DNA of 64,000 nt from Miscanthus floridulus (GCF_019320115.1 NC_089589.1:23131273-23195272), one strand, 5' to 3'. Shown: positions 1 to 11,480, counted from the stretch's first letter. The notes: generated from the sequence alone by a model not told the origin. Made by a program: numbers and translations.

Positions 1-232
1 TTAAAAAAAAATCTTTGCCGAGTGTCCTCTATCCGGCCCTCGGCAAAGATGTTTTATTTTTTTTTTCTAAAAATTCTTTGCCGAGTGCTCCTTGGCCGGC
101 GCTCGGAAAAGTTTGAATTTTTTTTTAAAAAAAATTCTTTGCTGAGTGCCCTCTGGCCGGCACTCGGCAAAGTTTGAATTTTTTTTTAAAAAAATTCTTT
201 GCCGAGTACCATGGTCATGGCACTCGGCAAAG
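1..232. repeat. CACTA subterminal repeats, left cluster
   Basis: There are four tandem modules of about 60 bp. Each contains TTTGCCGAGTGYCC, a short spacer, its inverse complement, and a T-rich/A-rich linker. They belong to the element that ends at 3529. In En/Spm-type elements such repeats are TNPA binding sites; that role here is inferred. Confidence 0.8.
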
Positions 233-1794
233 CTGGAAAAATGGTTTTCCACCCATGCTTCTTGCCTTGCCCCGCCCTCATGACGGCCTCTCCATCGAAG
301 TCCTGGGTGCTCGGATCGTGGTTTGGCCCATGGAGCGACCTCGCCACCTCAGTGTACTCACTGATGCGGGAGTGGATGCTCGGGTTCGTGTATGCCTCGG
401 GCGGGTCCTCCAGGTTGAAGGAGACGTCGACGTCGCCTTGCCCTTGTGGGCCATACACCATGCCTGGAAGTCCGAGCAAGCCTGGCCACTATGTGACGCC
501 AACTGCGAGAAAGACAGCACGATGATTAGAAATCAGGCAGAACTGAGCGTCACAATAGATAAATGAATTCGCGTACCCATGCTTGTTTGTATCTGGCGAG
601 GCTGTGGCTGCCTTGATGGTGTGCTGGACCTTGCATCTGCAAACGACGGTCCCGGGCATTCCTGTGCATCTTGAGGTACTCCTCCGTGAACCACCTCTCC
701 GCCATCATCGCCCAGCACTCGGGTACGCTTGGCACCACCAGGGAATCATCTATACGTCATCAAGTATTGGACATATAAGAAGATCAAATTAAACCAACTT
801 AATGTCAAAACGAATCAATATTGATGTTCTTCATTTACCTCAAGGTACTGCTCCCGGGTCAGCTGCATCTCTCTTGCGTCTTTCTTAGTTTTCCTCTCCC
901 CAAGCTTCGACCCGTAGTAGGTTACGATGGCCTGGATGCGCATCTCGTGATGCATGTCGGTGACGAGTTTTTTACAGGCTTTGGTAGTCACTTGCTCCGC
1001 CCTGGCCTCAAATCCCTCCTCGCATCTGTAATAAGTCTGCATACAAAAGCGATTTATCCATTCATTATTTCAAGAAAAGTTCAATGAATGCGACGTATTG
1101 AGCAATGTTGTGCGAGGGAGACTTACCCAAAACTCTGCCTTCACCCGCACCGCCTTGTTGGGGTACTCTGCATCGAGGGCGATGGCGTAGTGGTCAAACG
1201 AGTAGGCCAGCTCCGTCTTCGATGCGTACGTGACAATGCCGGGGAAGTGTTGCCTGCATAGAAGACCCAGGATGCCGTTGACTAGCCGTGCGCTACCACC
1301 CGACACAACCACCCAGTTCCTGCACAAGTGATTAAGAAAAATTATTAGTTTTTTTTCATCATATCATATGAAGTAGTGGTGATAACATATAAAGTTACTT
1401 ACTTTTGCCCTTCGGGGCGAATCACTGGGCGTTGGTGAGGAAGCGGAACCTGTGGGAGGCTCACGGGACCTCGCAAGTAGAAACTCGAAGAGGAGTCGGA
1501 GGAAGCGGAACCCGTGCCTGCCGCCTCTAACTCGTCGTCCTCGTGCGGCCCCTCCTCCTCGTTCGTCTGCCGAACTAGCTCCTCGTCCAACTCGTCCACG
1601 GGCGCCACCTCCTCCTCCAGCTCCTCCTCACGCGGTGTGGGAGGAGACGGCCCCCTCCTGCGGCTGGCGGTCCTCCTCCTCCTCCTGTCCGATCCCTCCG
1701 CCGCCCCCTTCGCCTCCTCCTGCAGCCGGCGTGGTCTTTGGTAAATCGAGTTCACAGACCTATGACGGTCACCCCGCCATCTTTGTTCAATCAC
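186..1794 (-). CDS. TNPA-like protein of the CACTA element (plant transposase Ptta/En/Spm type), multi-exon
   Basis: A spliced minus-strand gene can be followed through good splice sites. Exon pieces are about 1794-1403, 1319-1127, 1036-839, 749 to ~570 and ~520-186. The first part is low complexity and acidic (Glu/Asp/Ser runs). The next exon has the conserved stretch with HFPGIVTY and AEYPNKAVRVKAEFW. Then come RCEEGFEAR, KKLVTDMHHEMRIQA and WFTEEYLKMHR, followed by YTEVARSLHGP near the end. These match the PF03004-type transposase family as I know it. Such proteins bind the subterminal repeats and help TNP2 excise the element. The reading frame looks open in each exon, so it may still be functional. 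The last intron and the end of the gene are uncertain. Confidence 0.65.
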
Positions 1795-1941
1795 CTGCAA
1801 TAAAAAAGAAAAACAAGACGTAATTAGAAATAGGTGCAAAAATGAACAAAACATAATTACAAAAAACATAGTAATACATGTATTAGAAATATATGCAAAA
1901 ATGTACAAAACATAATTACAAAAAACATAGTATTACATGTA

Positions 1942-2679
1942 TTAGAAATAATCTTTATGATTGAGATTAGCTGGATCATATGTCTCGTCATCACTATCAA
2001 CATTGTCCAACTCATCAACACTATCTGAAGGAGGAATGTTGTCTTCATTGTCATTGCCTAAACGTAATCGCTCAAGCATTTGTATGTCCTTCAGATTTCT
2101 CACCTCGTCTCCAGCGTCCTCGTCATCATCCCTTTCATTGTCTACTTCCATTCCTATCTCTTCGGTTAAGTCTATGTCAAACCTCCCTTGAAGCCTCTCT
2201 TCTTGACAGAACTCTCCATCATATGTGTTTGGGTTGAAGTTGTAATCTTCATCGTTTGGGACAGGTAGTTTATCGTGTGGCGATACCTTGTGCACAATAG
2301 ACCAACCCTTAAGATGCTCGGTGTCTTTGCACGCGTATGACGTATAATAAACCTGGACGGCCTGTTGAGCCACAATGTAGACATCTTTTCCTAGATAGAC
2401 GGAATCCTGTCGAATCTCGACTAGCCCAAGCTTAGGGGTCCGTCTCGTTACTCCAGGATAAAACCAGTGGCATTTGAATATGACAGGAGTAAGAGGTTTG
2501 GAACCATAGAATGATAGTTCGTAGATTTCTTCAATTCTTCCATAATAGTCGAGTACATCAGTATCGGGCGTAACAACTCCGCTGTTTGTGGTTTGTAAGC
2601 ATCGTATGTGACAACGTGCACGAAATCTTCTGAAATTTTTATCATAGCCTCCACATACGATATCACGACATCTCAACAA
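1942..2679 (-). pseudogene. TNP2 transposase C-terminal domain (DUF4216-like) remnant
   Basis: This 245-codon frame carries the DUF4216-type core: YYGRIEEIYEL, then FKCHWFYPG, then DVYIVAQQAVQVYY. An acidic tail rich in Asp/Glu follows. In complete CACTA elements this domain ends the TNP2 transposase. The upstream transposase_21 and DUF4218 parts are absent, because the stretch to the right end at 3529 is only about 850 bp of non-coding and repeat sequence. It is therefore the leftover of an internally deleted TNP2 gene. The neighbouring TNPA-like gene is in the usual downstream position. Confidence 0.7.
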
Positions 2680-3024
2680 GTTTCATGATTTTCGGACTTC
2701 GTTTGCTTTTTATAGAATTTAAAAACACTTCGCACGCAAGTTCGCGGTCATGTTTCGTGAACGAGATGTCCGAAATTTTGGGTCCGTTCCTGGATACGGC
2801 CTCACACTACACTCAGTAACATGACTATCATTTTTCGAATCATTAAATTCCATTATTCGTACCACGTGCAGTTCAAATTTATATTTTTCGAAAAAATTCA
2901 AGTAAACGAAATAAAGTAACTAAATATATCAAAAAGCCACAAAAAATTCCCAAATTCTAACGAGGAGTTCCTAGTACTTAAAAAGGGCTGCACAAAAAAA
3001 TTGGAGGCCAAAAACAAAAAAAAC
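2680..3024. other. Non-coding internal part of the CACTA element
   Basis: This is AT-rich sequence with no coding signal. A diverged relative of 2590-2880 recurs at 33190-33480 inside the nested CACTA element, which shows that the two are related copies of one family. Confidence 0.6.
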
Positions 3025-3529
3025 TTTTCCGAGCGCCGGGGCATGGCACTTGGCAAAGGCGGTCTTTGCCGAGTGCCAAGAATAAGGCGCTCGGCAAAGA
3101 GGGTTTTTGAATTTTTTTTTAGAAATTTTCTCTTTGCCGAGTGCCTTCACAGGGGCACTCGGCAAAGGTATTTCAGAAAAAAAAGTAATTTTTTAATTCC
3201 TCTCTTTGCCGAGTGCCGAATCAGTGGGCACTCGGCAAAGACATTTCAAAAAAAAATATTGAATCTTTGCCGAGCGCCGTGTCAGGGACACTCGGCAAAG
3301 TATTTTCCAAAAAAAAAATCTTTGACGAGTGCCTAACAGCAGGCACTCGGCAAAGAAGGACGTGGCCAAACACCGTTACGCGGGGCAGCCTATGCCAAGT
3401 GCCGCGCTTTTGCCGAGAGCCTGGCACTCGGCAAAGAAGTCCTTTGCCGAGTGCCCTTTTTTGCCGAGTGCAATTCTTTGCCGAGTGCCCGATTTTTGAC
3501 ACTCGGCAAAGGCCCTGTTTCCAGTAGTG
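3025..3529. repeat. CACTA subterminal repeats and terminal inverted repeat, right cluster
   Basis: About eight copies of TTTGCCGAGTGCC or its complement are arranged as hairpin pairs. They end in the terminal sequence at 3517-3529. The same cluster ends at 42481 in unit 2. Confidence 0.85.
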
Positions 3530-5328
3530 CCTACCCATAAATATATCTATACGAGAAACTAAGTTTGAAAGAGATATAAGATGTGGACAATAGGAGAGAG
3601 AAGATAAATGATTAGACCAAAATCTATCTTGAAGAAACCTTGAATATAATTACTTTGTGTAGTGTGTATATAACTTATCAAATACTAGTTAAAAACCATC
3701 TTATATTTTTAGGTTGAGTTTGCCAAAATAATGTCAGTTCAGAAACAAAACCTACCAAAAAGGCTAGGTACCAGTTATTTGTACTCGGTTATCAGAGAGG
3801 ATCATCCAGACACAGAGATCGTTGGGTTCTGCAAGTCTGTCATGCCTGGATGCCTTTACCGATTGGATCATCTGGCAGTGCGAATTGAAAAGACGGTGTC
3901 GGAGCTTCAACTACTGTGCCCTCCCTAGTTTAATCTACCTGTGCCCTGCGTGCCTCCGAGGGCGATAATAAACAAAAAAAGATTCCTCCATGGAAGTTCA
4001 ACTCTCTTCATGCCATGCCGAATATAACGAAGGACAAGAAGCTAAGGTCGTCGATGGTAAACTAAATACATAATCAACTCATCGATCGGCTGGCGCGCTG
4101 TCATCGCGCTGGCGACGTATGGCATATGCGAGTGTCATGCTTGTTGGCGGGCGAAATTTAATGAGACGCCGGACGACCTGCTTGGAGTCATGGAGTGTCA
4201 CGTGGCCGTTTATTGTACACCGATGATCGCATGTTCATTGGCGGACTCCGGAGATGGAAGAAGAAGATGACGCCGTTGCTTGGCTGGGAATGATCTGTGA
4301 AAGGGCGTTGGAACTTAGAAGTCAACTGATGATATATGTATGTGGTATATACCATTCCTTAGATGCCCTTACACAGACTGGATCACCATCATGATTGGGT
4401 AGTGCTATTTTAAAATAGGCAATTTTTGCTAAATAATCAGGGTGGCCAGACGCGTGTTGACGCGTCGAACCCTTGTATGCGAAGTGAATGAAGACACGCG
4501 TCTGTGATTAGCTTTTCTTACGTAGTGTCTGTCTGTCGCGAGAGAAGCTGATGATGCAGAAGAAAAAGACGCAGTCATGGACTCATGGTAAATTTAGCTA
4601 GTGTGTTTGTTTCACTGCTAATCAGGTTTCAAGAACATCAAAGAATGAGATGTATTTTTGTCCTCATCCGATGCACAGTGCGACTCGCAGGTCTCAATCA
4701 AGAACACATACTGTAGACACAACCAGCAAAATTAGTTGTAGTACAACCCCAGATCGACCACCCAAACGCCCAAATCCATATTCAGCTACACACTCGTGAT
4801 GACGTTTCCTTTGGCTGTTGCAGCCGCCCATATGTCGTCTGATAACCAATATACGCTGCATACCCGACTGCTTCCATCCACTGCTCTGACAAGGAGGCGA
4901 CGCCCATGGCTTCACTGCAGTGCAGACATGCCCCACGCAACCAGGCGACCACATGACGATAAGAATTGCACCTGCACGCGTTGATCAATTCTGGTTTACT
5001 GCATGAAACAAAGAGCAATGTACGAGTAGCTGTTTCAAGTGATCCTTGAGGATCACTTGAAACGGCACATGGAGTGAAGAAATTTAGCGGAAAGCACTAA
5101 CTAGCGAGGGCAAAGTTACCTGAATCGTGAACAGAGGGGAAGGCGTTTGTCAGCATGCGCACGTCGTCCTACCAGCATTTCGTCTTCAATCGGACATGTT
5201 TGACAGTAAGCAAACAATGCACGTGCCAAGCAGCCTGAGGATGAGAGATTTAATTTTTTTTTCAACAGGAGGAAGCTAAAAGAACAGAGTCTCTGATAAT
5301 AAAAGTTATTTTAGACGGAGCTGCTGAG
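3530..5328. other. Region between the CACTA end and the NLR stop codon; no recognised gene
   Basis: I see no recognisable protein. Several short frames at 4694-5018 match nothing I know. The NLR stop region contains a possible donor (AAG|GTAAAAAT on the minus strand, next to the stop codon). A CAG|GT site also lies near 5118-5122. A spliced 3' UTR, or a short extra exon, in 4680-5328 is therefore possible but unproven. The stretch is nearly identical in unit 2 (42482-44280). Confidence 0.4.
5032..5063. repeat. Perfect 15-bp inverted repeat with a 2-nt spacer
   Basis: GTTTCAAGTGATCCT, then TG, then its exact reverse complement. It lies about 270 bp beyond the NLR stop codon and is conserved without change in unit 2 at 43984-44015. 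It could fold as a hairpin in the NLR transcript or be a strand-symmetric site. It has no T-tract typical of a polymerase III stop. Confidence 0.75.
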
Positions 5329-8300
5329 TTAATTTTTACCTTGACCAATTGTAGCTCGACTGATATTTGTCTCAAAGTGGAAAGGATCTCTTGTGTACAT
5401 CACGTACCATTTCCTGCCATTACCGTCTGCATAGACCTTGACATGCTGGATATGTTTCAGCTTGTCCCACTCAGGGCTTGATTTCCTTGCCGCAATCGAT
5501 GTGAGCAACGATAAGGTGCAGTGTAGCTCCAAATGCCTGGGGTTTACATCCTTCAGATATCTTGGTAGAGTTTCCATGCCATAATCCTCCAGCAGGAGTG
5601 TCTGGAGGGCTGGTACACCCATCAATACCTTCATTCTGGGGCAGTTGCAGATGACAAGATTCTTCAGGCTTGGTAGAAAACTAATCCTCTCCAGGTCAGT
5701 GTTTCTGAACGCTTCAAGCAGAACAACATGAGAAAAGTGGTCCAAAGATTTTAGGCAGTTGACGTCATTTACATGGAGTTCCCTCAGATTCTTTGTGTGG
5801 AAGGCAAGGCCACGTGGAACGTGACTCAAGTTGCATCTCTTGAGTTGAAGATACTCCAAGACAGGCATGGCATGCACTTGTTCCTCCCACTCCCACTCCT
5901 CCCATTCCACCATTCCTATAAAATTTAGCTTGAGCAATCTAGAGAACCCAGCAGCTACCCGAGAACGCTTGCAACACACGAATTTTTGCCCAAGACGCCT
6001 TATGGCTGGGGCCCTGTCGATCTGTAGGAGCTCCAACCATGGGAGCTGACAAAGGCCATCAGGAAGTTCGGTGCAGCAGGCCAGGTCATCCATTGTCAGA
6101 ATTCTCAAGCTCTCAAGGGGCATAGATTCTGTCGACATCATCCATCTTGGGAGTCGCTGACCAAAATACCCATGGATGTGAAGGTTTTCTAAGGAAGATG
6201 GAGGGCAAAGCTCATTAAAAACCTCCTCAATTTGTAACTTCTTCTCAGAGTCGCCTTCTTTATCTTTTTCCAGCCGACCATCAGCTCCAAGTCTACTGGT
6301 GCAACTTAGTGCCAGTTCTCTTAGGCATGCCTTTACACTAAGCCTGACTTCTGTAGCAAATGATGAAGAAGATACATTCTCCATGAGCCTTATACCAAGC
6401 TCAGTTAGCTGGCAAAGAGGACCCAGATCTTGCAAACTACACCGGTCACCATCCATGTGGGTTGGAAACCCATGTAATTTCCTCAAAGAGGTTATACCAC
6501 GAAAACCCTCTGGTATACTTTTTATAGATGTCCTGCTAAGTTTAAGAAACCTCAAGTGTTGTAGCCTTCCAATGCTACTAGGAAGCTTAACCAAACTCTG
6601 ACAACGAAAAAGGCTAATATACTGCAAGAACTTCAACTTGCCAATATTCTCAGGTAAGCTAGATGCGTTACTGTTTTCTATTGATAAATACCTCAAATGT
6701 TTGAGTTGATACAAAGATTCAACTAATAAATCAAAATTATTTATGGATTCCAAATGTAATGTCCGAAGACTTGAAAAGGGACCCAATGAATCACCAGGCT
6801 TTATCTTTACATGCCCAACCAATATCAGTGTTCTTAGTGATGTATGTGCTTGTAGAGAACACCACTCTAAATCATTTGATTCTGATCCTTTGTTTTGCAG
6901 GGATAAACGAATCAACTTTTGTGAATTGAGTTTATTCAACATAATACCAATTTCACTATTGTGACCCACTAGTGCCTCATTTCCTGCCACATACTGAGCA
7001 AAAGAGCGAACAACATCATGCATGTTGCAAACAGCATGATCAATGTACCTTTTATTTGGCTCAATAAGGTTTCTCTGAATTAATTCGTCATAGTACTCTT
7101 TTGCTATTTCCTCTAAGTCACGTGAGGTTCCATGAAGAAATCCTTCACTGATCCACATGCCAACAATGTCGTCAACCAAAAAAATTGTGTCCTTAGGAAG
7201 GAGGGAGTAGTGCAAAAAACAATGTTTCAAGCCTGGACCCAAGTCATCATAGCTAAGATATATTGAATTGCTTAACTCTTTAGGCATTTGAGAAACTGAC
7301 CATAGAGAGTCCTTTAAGACATTTTCCCAGTCGACTGGCCTTATGTTTTTCTGGCGTAGCAGACCTCCAATAACTTTGACCGCGAGTGGTAAACCATCAC
7401 ATTTTTCAATAATTCCCATTCCAATATCCTTTAGCATTTCAAGATGGGGCTCATCATTTACACTTCTAACTACCTGCAAGCATATCGACTAATTAGATAA
7501 GCATTCATTTTTTCACCAGTACGGCAAATGTGGAGATCAGGTTAATACAAAGCGCATGATAAATAAATTGCACTGTCCCTTTGTCACTAACAAGATAGAA
7601 CTTCAAGCTCAATTTTTTAATGCTCTGGTGGCACACAATTTTTGGTCCTCTTCATTTATATATGCATGTGCACATAACAAAATAGAAAAGGCATCTAACA
7701 ATCTACATGCTACTCATTTTTAGCTACATCGATCTGGAGGAAAGACAAAACAAGATCAAATACACAACCGATATTTAGTGGCAGGGCATTCCTTTCAGCT
7801 AAGTACAATCTAACATGAACCCTTGAACTGTCCACTGAATATTTAGATCATGGTTATACACATTTTTTTATTTTTCATGTCTGCCGTGCACTTTCACATT
7901 AGATCGTCCTAGTGAAGTTAGATCTTGTACATTGATTTTCCCCAATTTTCAATGTTCTAAATTAAAGGAAATGTAAATAAGTCACTTTTTGAGCATATTA
8001 ATTCAAATATAATTAAATCAGTGGTCCACAGTTATTTTAGAGTAACATAGCTATAAACTTTGGGAACTAATTTGGTAAAAGAATCATTTTTCTCAATTCC
8101 ACGGTAATTTTTACCCATGCATGCACATACTCTTTACTAGTACACAAAGGGCCTATAGTTCCAATTAGGACACCCTTTAGTCCCGGTTTCCCACCCTTTA
8201 CTCCTGGCATAGGCAGCCCGGACTGAAGGGACCGTTAGCTCCGGTTGACAACACCAACCGGGACACCAAGACTAAAAGGGCCTCCAGGCCACTCCCGGGG

Positions 8301-10298
8301 GCGGGCACCTTTAGTCCCGGTTAAGGTCTCATTTTATTTTTCTTTTCTTTTCTAGTTTTCTTTTCCTTTATGGATTCTTTTCAAGCCCCTATACTGGCAT
8401 ACCCAAGTCCCTATTTGAACTTGGTTTGTGGAATCTTATCATCACACATCCATCCACAATGCATTATCGATATCACTCATACTACCAAAATCCATGTATG
8501 ATAAAAAAAAGTGTATCCTATCATAACACAAACACCCCTCGCAACAGTTTTTCCGATCAGTTAGCTAGGATGTGGCTCAAGGGTACTACTCTGTTTTATA
8601 GTATATTTGTAGTACGTGCGATTAGCAGGCATGGCACCAAAAAAATGTCATATAATTTTTGAAGTTTCTATTATGCTGCTATGCTACTTTTTACTTGAAC
8701 ACAACGAAGGTTTGTAAGCTCTCCACTGATCTTTTTGAGCGCAAGATGTCCATACTAAGAAAAAGGTAAGGTTTTCTTAATTATACCTCATAAAAAACCA
8801 TAAAATGAACTTAGTATTGTTTCCTAAGTCTGTAAACTGAATTTTCTAGGGAATTTACCATTTCTTATTGCCTTCATTGTCAGTGTTACGCAATGGCACT
8901 CAAATTTCCATTACAAAACCATGAAAATTCCGTGCACTTTTCCCACAAAAAAAAATGATGTAGACTTGTTGTACAGGTTCTTGTTTGAATGTCTTGATGA
9001 AACTGTGAATAACTGGTGGGGTCCCTAAAATATGAAACTATCAGGCCACTGATGCCTTATATTTGTAATATCACAATATATACTAAATATATATACTAAA
9101 TTTTTGCCACATAAAAAGAATACTGCAAGTGGTAGCAGATCGTGCCCTTACTTTTAAGAGTGCACCAAATATAATGTGATGCAGCTAACAAGCACGACGT
9201 CTGAATGAAAACCAAAGGAAATTTTCAAAGAATGGGTGAGCTTGTATGGACCTGTTTCTTGAGAAGCAACCATGCATCCCCAGGGTCAAGTATATTGATA
9301 TGGTGGTAGGGTTCCTCTGCCATCATTCCTCGTGCGACATTGTCATGCCTAGTGGTGATGAGGACACGGCTACCATGAGCTAGGGCAGCATTGAGGAAGG
9401 GCGTTCTAAGCACACCCTCCCATGCACGATAGTCCCAGACATCATCCATTATCAATAAGGTCCTATGTCCCTTTAAGGCTTCTATTAGAGCTCGCTCTTG
9501 TAGTGTCTTTGCATTTCCGGCAACATGGTGGTATCCACCAGCTTCAGAGATTGCTCTCCTCAACAGCTCAATCTCATCAAAGTCTTGGTTGACACTCAAC
9601 CATATTTTCTTTGTGAAATCTTGTTGTATTATGTCATTATTAAAGATCTTTTGGGCAAGGGTGGTCTTGCCAATCCCTCCAACTCCCACAATGGCGAAAA
9701 CCATAATTCTGTTATATTCTTGTTGTGTTTGATACTCTTTTGTGAGCATCGCCACTAGATTTTTTGTGTCCTCCTCAATCTTCTCACCAACCAAACCTGA
9801 TCCATCGAGGGCCCCCGATGTCTCACGTGTACTTGAACCAAATGATGCCTTCTTACTTCCATCGTCCTCACAGGAACCAAGGTTGATGAAGTTGAATGAC
9901 GCGCTGCGTGCCTTGATGTCATCTAGCCTCTTGTTAAGGTTCTTGATGCGGTTTCCAATATCATGGGCATGGAGGGGAGTCCGCATGCAGAATAGCAATG
10001 GGTTGAAGCATCCCATGTCCCGGCTTGGGCCTTGCTCCATGGCCTTGAGCTGGCACAGATCCAGGATGCTTGTGGCATCATACATGGCATCCCGAAGCTC
10101 TCCCACCCATGCCTTCACACTTAGATCAGTGATGTTCCTCCGATCAGCATCTGTGAGGAAGTTCTTGAGATCTCCAAGCTTGACTCCCATCTTGTCAATC
10201 TCCCGGGTGACCCCTAGTAGTATATGCACCTCTTCTTTAGCCATGTTCACCAACATGTGTTGGATGTAGGATGCCAAAACAGCAAGGACGGCCACCAT
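5329..10298 (-). CDS. CC-NB-ARC-LRR disease resistance protein (NLR), copy 1
   Basis: Two coding exons are joined in phase 0: 10298-9252 (349 codons) and 7473-5329 (714 codons plus stop), giving 1063 residues. Splice sites are AAACAG|GTCCAT and TTGCAG|GTAGTT. An Rx-type coiled coil occupies residues 1-130, with an EDVID-like AMYDATSILDL at 71-81. NB-ARC follows: P-loop GVGGIGKTT 205-213, RNBS-A ~228-240, kinase-2 LLIMDDVWD 281-289, RNBS-B GSRVLITTRHD 309-319, GLPLA 376-380, RNBS-D CFLHYSLLPKD 434-444, MHD 500-502. Leucine-rich repeats run from ~535 to ~1035. All switch motifs are present, so this looks like a working intracellular immune receptor of the RPP13/RGA-like class. ATG at 10298 is preceded by a good acceptor at 10324, fitting a 5' UTR intron. 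The recognised pathogen cannot be inferred. Confidence 0.9.
7474..9251 (-). other. Intron 2 of NLR copy 1
   Basis: A 1778-nt GT-AG intron lies inside the NB-ARC coding sequence between RNBS-B and GLPLA. It is AT-rich. Near 8150-8320 it contains a decayed TTTAGTCCCGG-type repeat. I see no gene in it. Confidence 0.75.
8150..8325. mobile_element. Decayed CACTA-type miniature element (TTTAGTCCCGG family) in the NLR intron
   Basis: Degenerate hairpin modules related to CTTTAGTCCCGGTTGG...CCAACCGGGACTAAAG are present. No terminal repeats are recognisable. The same relic lies in unit 2 at 45866-46036, so this insertion is older than the duplication. Confidence 0.55.
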
Positions 10299-10324
10299 GG
10301 CAGTGAGTTTGTACGGCTATTTTT

Positions 10325-10481
10325 CTGCAACAATAGCAAACCATCATTTATAGGATCAATAGCCTATAAACTCGGTCCATCCAAAAAGAAATCAATTCCT
10401 AGAATGACCCTAAGACAGTATAAGTTTGACCAAGTTTATAGAAGAGGGTGAAAATATCTATAGCACGAAATACGTACATTA

Positions 10482-10560
<79 letters not shown>

Positions 10561-11198
10561 CATGAGGTATGTAGTTAGTGATACTAATTTGGTGACATAA
10601 GTTTTGGTGCTCTTTTCAATAAATCTAGTTAAATTTAAATAGTTCGACTTAATACAACTCTAGAAGTTGAACTAATTTGGGACGAAGGGAGCACTAGAGT
10701 GGTTGCACCTCACATTCGGTAACGATGCATATGGAACAATTCATATGTTCTAGCCTCTTAAAATGTGTATTATTGTTTCCTACCCAAAGTCAGGGACGGT
10801 AGTGTTAAAGTATTGATTCTCTGCATTGCATGTTTTTTTTCCGGTGATGCAGATGCTAATTATTCATAAATTTAATGCGACTTATGCAGTACAACACTTC
10901 TAATAATTGAAGTAAAATGGGAGGCCCTAATACAAATATAGCATTATTCCTTTTTTTTGACAGAGGCATACGAATCCAATAATAACGCACTCGTTGCCAT
11001 AATGAACATATCGTAATCTGATACAATGGCTACTTTGCAGTTTCATATCTCTCAACTAATCACAAATCAGATGTTATCTCTGGTGTGGTTTGATTGATCC
11101 TACTCGTCACGAACAAGCAGAGAACCTGTTGTTGACAAATGGGAGGCAGAGCTATGCATGCATGCAAGAAAATACAAACGGCCATGCTAGAAACGAAC
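10325..11198 (-). other. Intron 1 of NLR copy 1 (in the 5' UTR)
   Basis: The predicted donor is CTCAG|GTTCGT at 11199/11198 and the acceptor is TTGCAG|AAAAAT at 10325/10324, 26 nt before the start codon. The intron is about 874 bp. It holds a long AT microsatellite and no coding signal. The model rests on splice-site shape and on the position of the promoter. Confidence 0.55.
10484..10558. repeat. (AT)n microsatellite
   Basis: This is an uninterrupted AT dinucleotide tract of about 75 bp in the predicted first intron of the NLR gene. The unit 2 counterpart at 48254-48317 is about 11 bp shorter. Confidence 0.95.
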
Positions 11199-11480
11199 CT
11201 GAGGTTGGCCTGGCCAGAACAGTTGGCGCCGTGGTTTATTCCGAGATCTGATTTTACAGCTGGACTGAGGTCGTGGAGGCAGCGGAGAAGGCCAATGGTG
11301 AGGTTTCCGGTAGGCGGTAGCCCAGTGTGTAAGGGGCGAGATCAAATCAAATTAAGTGAAAACAGCAAGGCTTTTGGTTCCAATGTGGAGTGGTTGGCCA
11401 TGGATGAGTAAGGGAAGAAGATGATGGCTGGGATGGGGCGGTGACTGAGAGAGGAGGCAGTAATATATATAGTAGGCTGC
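11199..11480 (-). promoter_or_regulatory. Predicted promoter and 5' UTR exon of NLR copy 1
   Basis: On the minus strand a TATA-like CTATATATATTA lies at about 11463-11474. A C/T-rich leader typical of plant 5' UTRs follows from about 11440. A donor at 11199 would splice the leader to 10324. The arrangement is kept in unit 2 (TATA near 49530, donor at 49270). Confidence 0.55.
11342..11401 (-). CDS. Upstream ORF in the NLR 5' leader (19 codons)
   Basis: Within the predicted leader, ATG at 11401 opens a 19-residue frame (MANHSTLEPKALLFSLNLI) that ends in TGA at 11342. It is identical in unit 2 (49413-49472). If the leader model is right, this is the first ATG of the mRNA and should reduce translation of the NLR. 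Such control is known for some plant immune genes. No peptide function is implied. Confidence 0.45.
   Translation of the reverse strand: MANHSTLEPKALLFSLNLI

Larger units (their letters stand above)
1..3529 (-). mobile_element. CACTA element, right part; left end lies outside the window
   Basis: The right end is at 3529, where the plus strand reads GTTTCCAGTAGTG, the reverse complement of a CACTACTGGAAAC terminal inverted repeat. Many copies of CTTTGCCGAGTGCC and its complement lie at 3025-3525 and again at 1-232. These are subterminal repeats of a CACTA family common in panicoid grasses. Between them, on the minus strand, lie a TNP2 C-terminal domain and a TNPA-like gene. The TNP2 catalytic part is missing between about 2680 and 3020, so this is not an autonomous copy. 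The left TIR is before position 1. Confidence 0.85.

Noticed and set aside
3001..3538. Open frames of ~100 codons in the TTTGCCGAGTG clusters (also near 42173 and 48686)
   Set aside because: They are translations of subterminal repeats (CRVPxxxTRQR/LGKxxxLPSA patterns) and have no coding meaning.
3731..3928. 65-codon frame after the CACTA end
   Set aside because: No domain, no promoter or splice context. Its conservation in unit 2 only reflects the recent duplication.
5867..6964. Plus-strand frames across the NLR exon
   Set aside because: They are shadows of the minus-strand NLR coding sequence.
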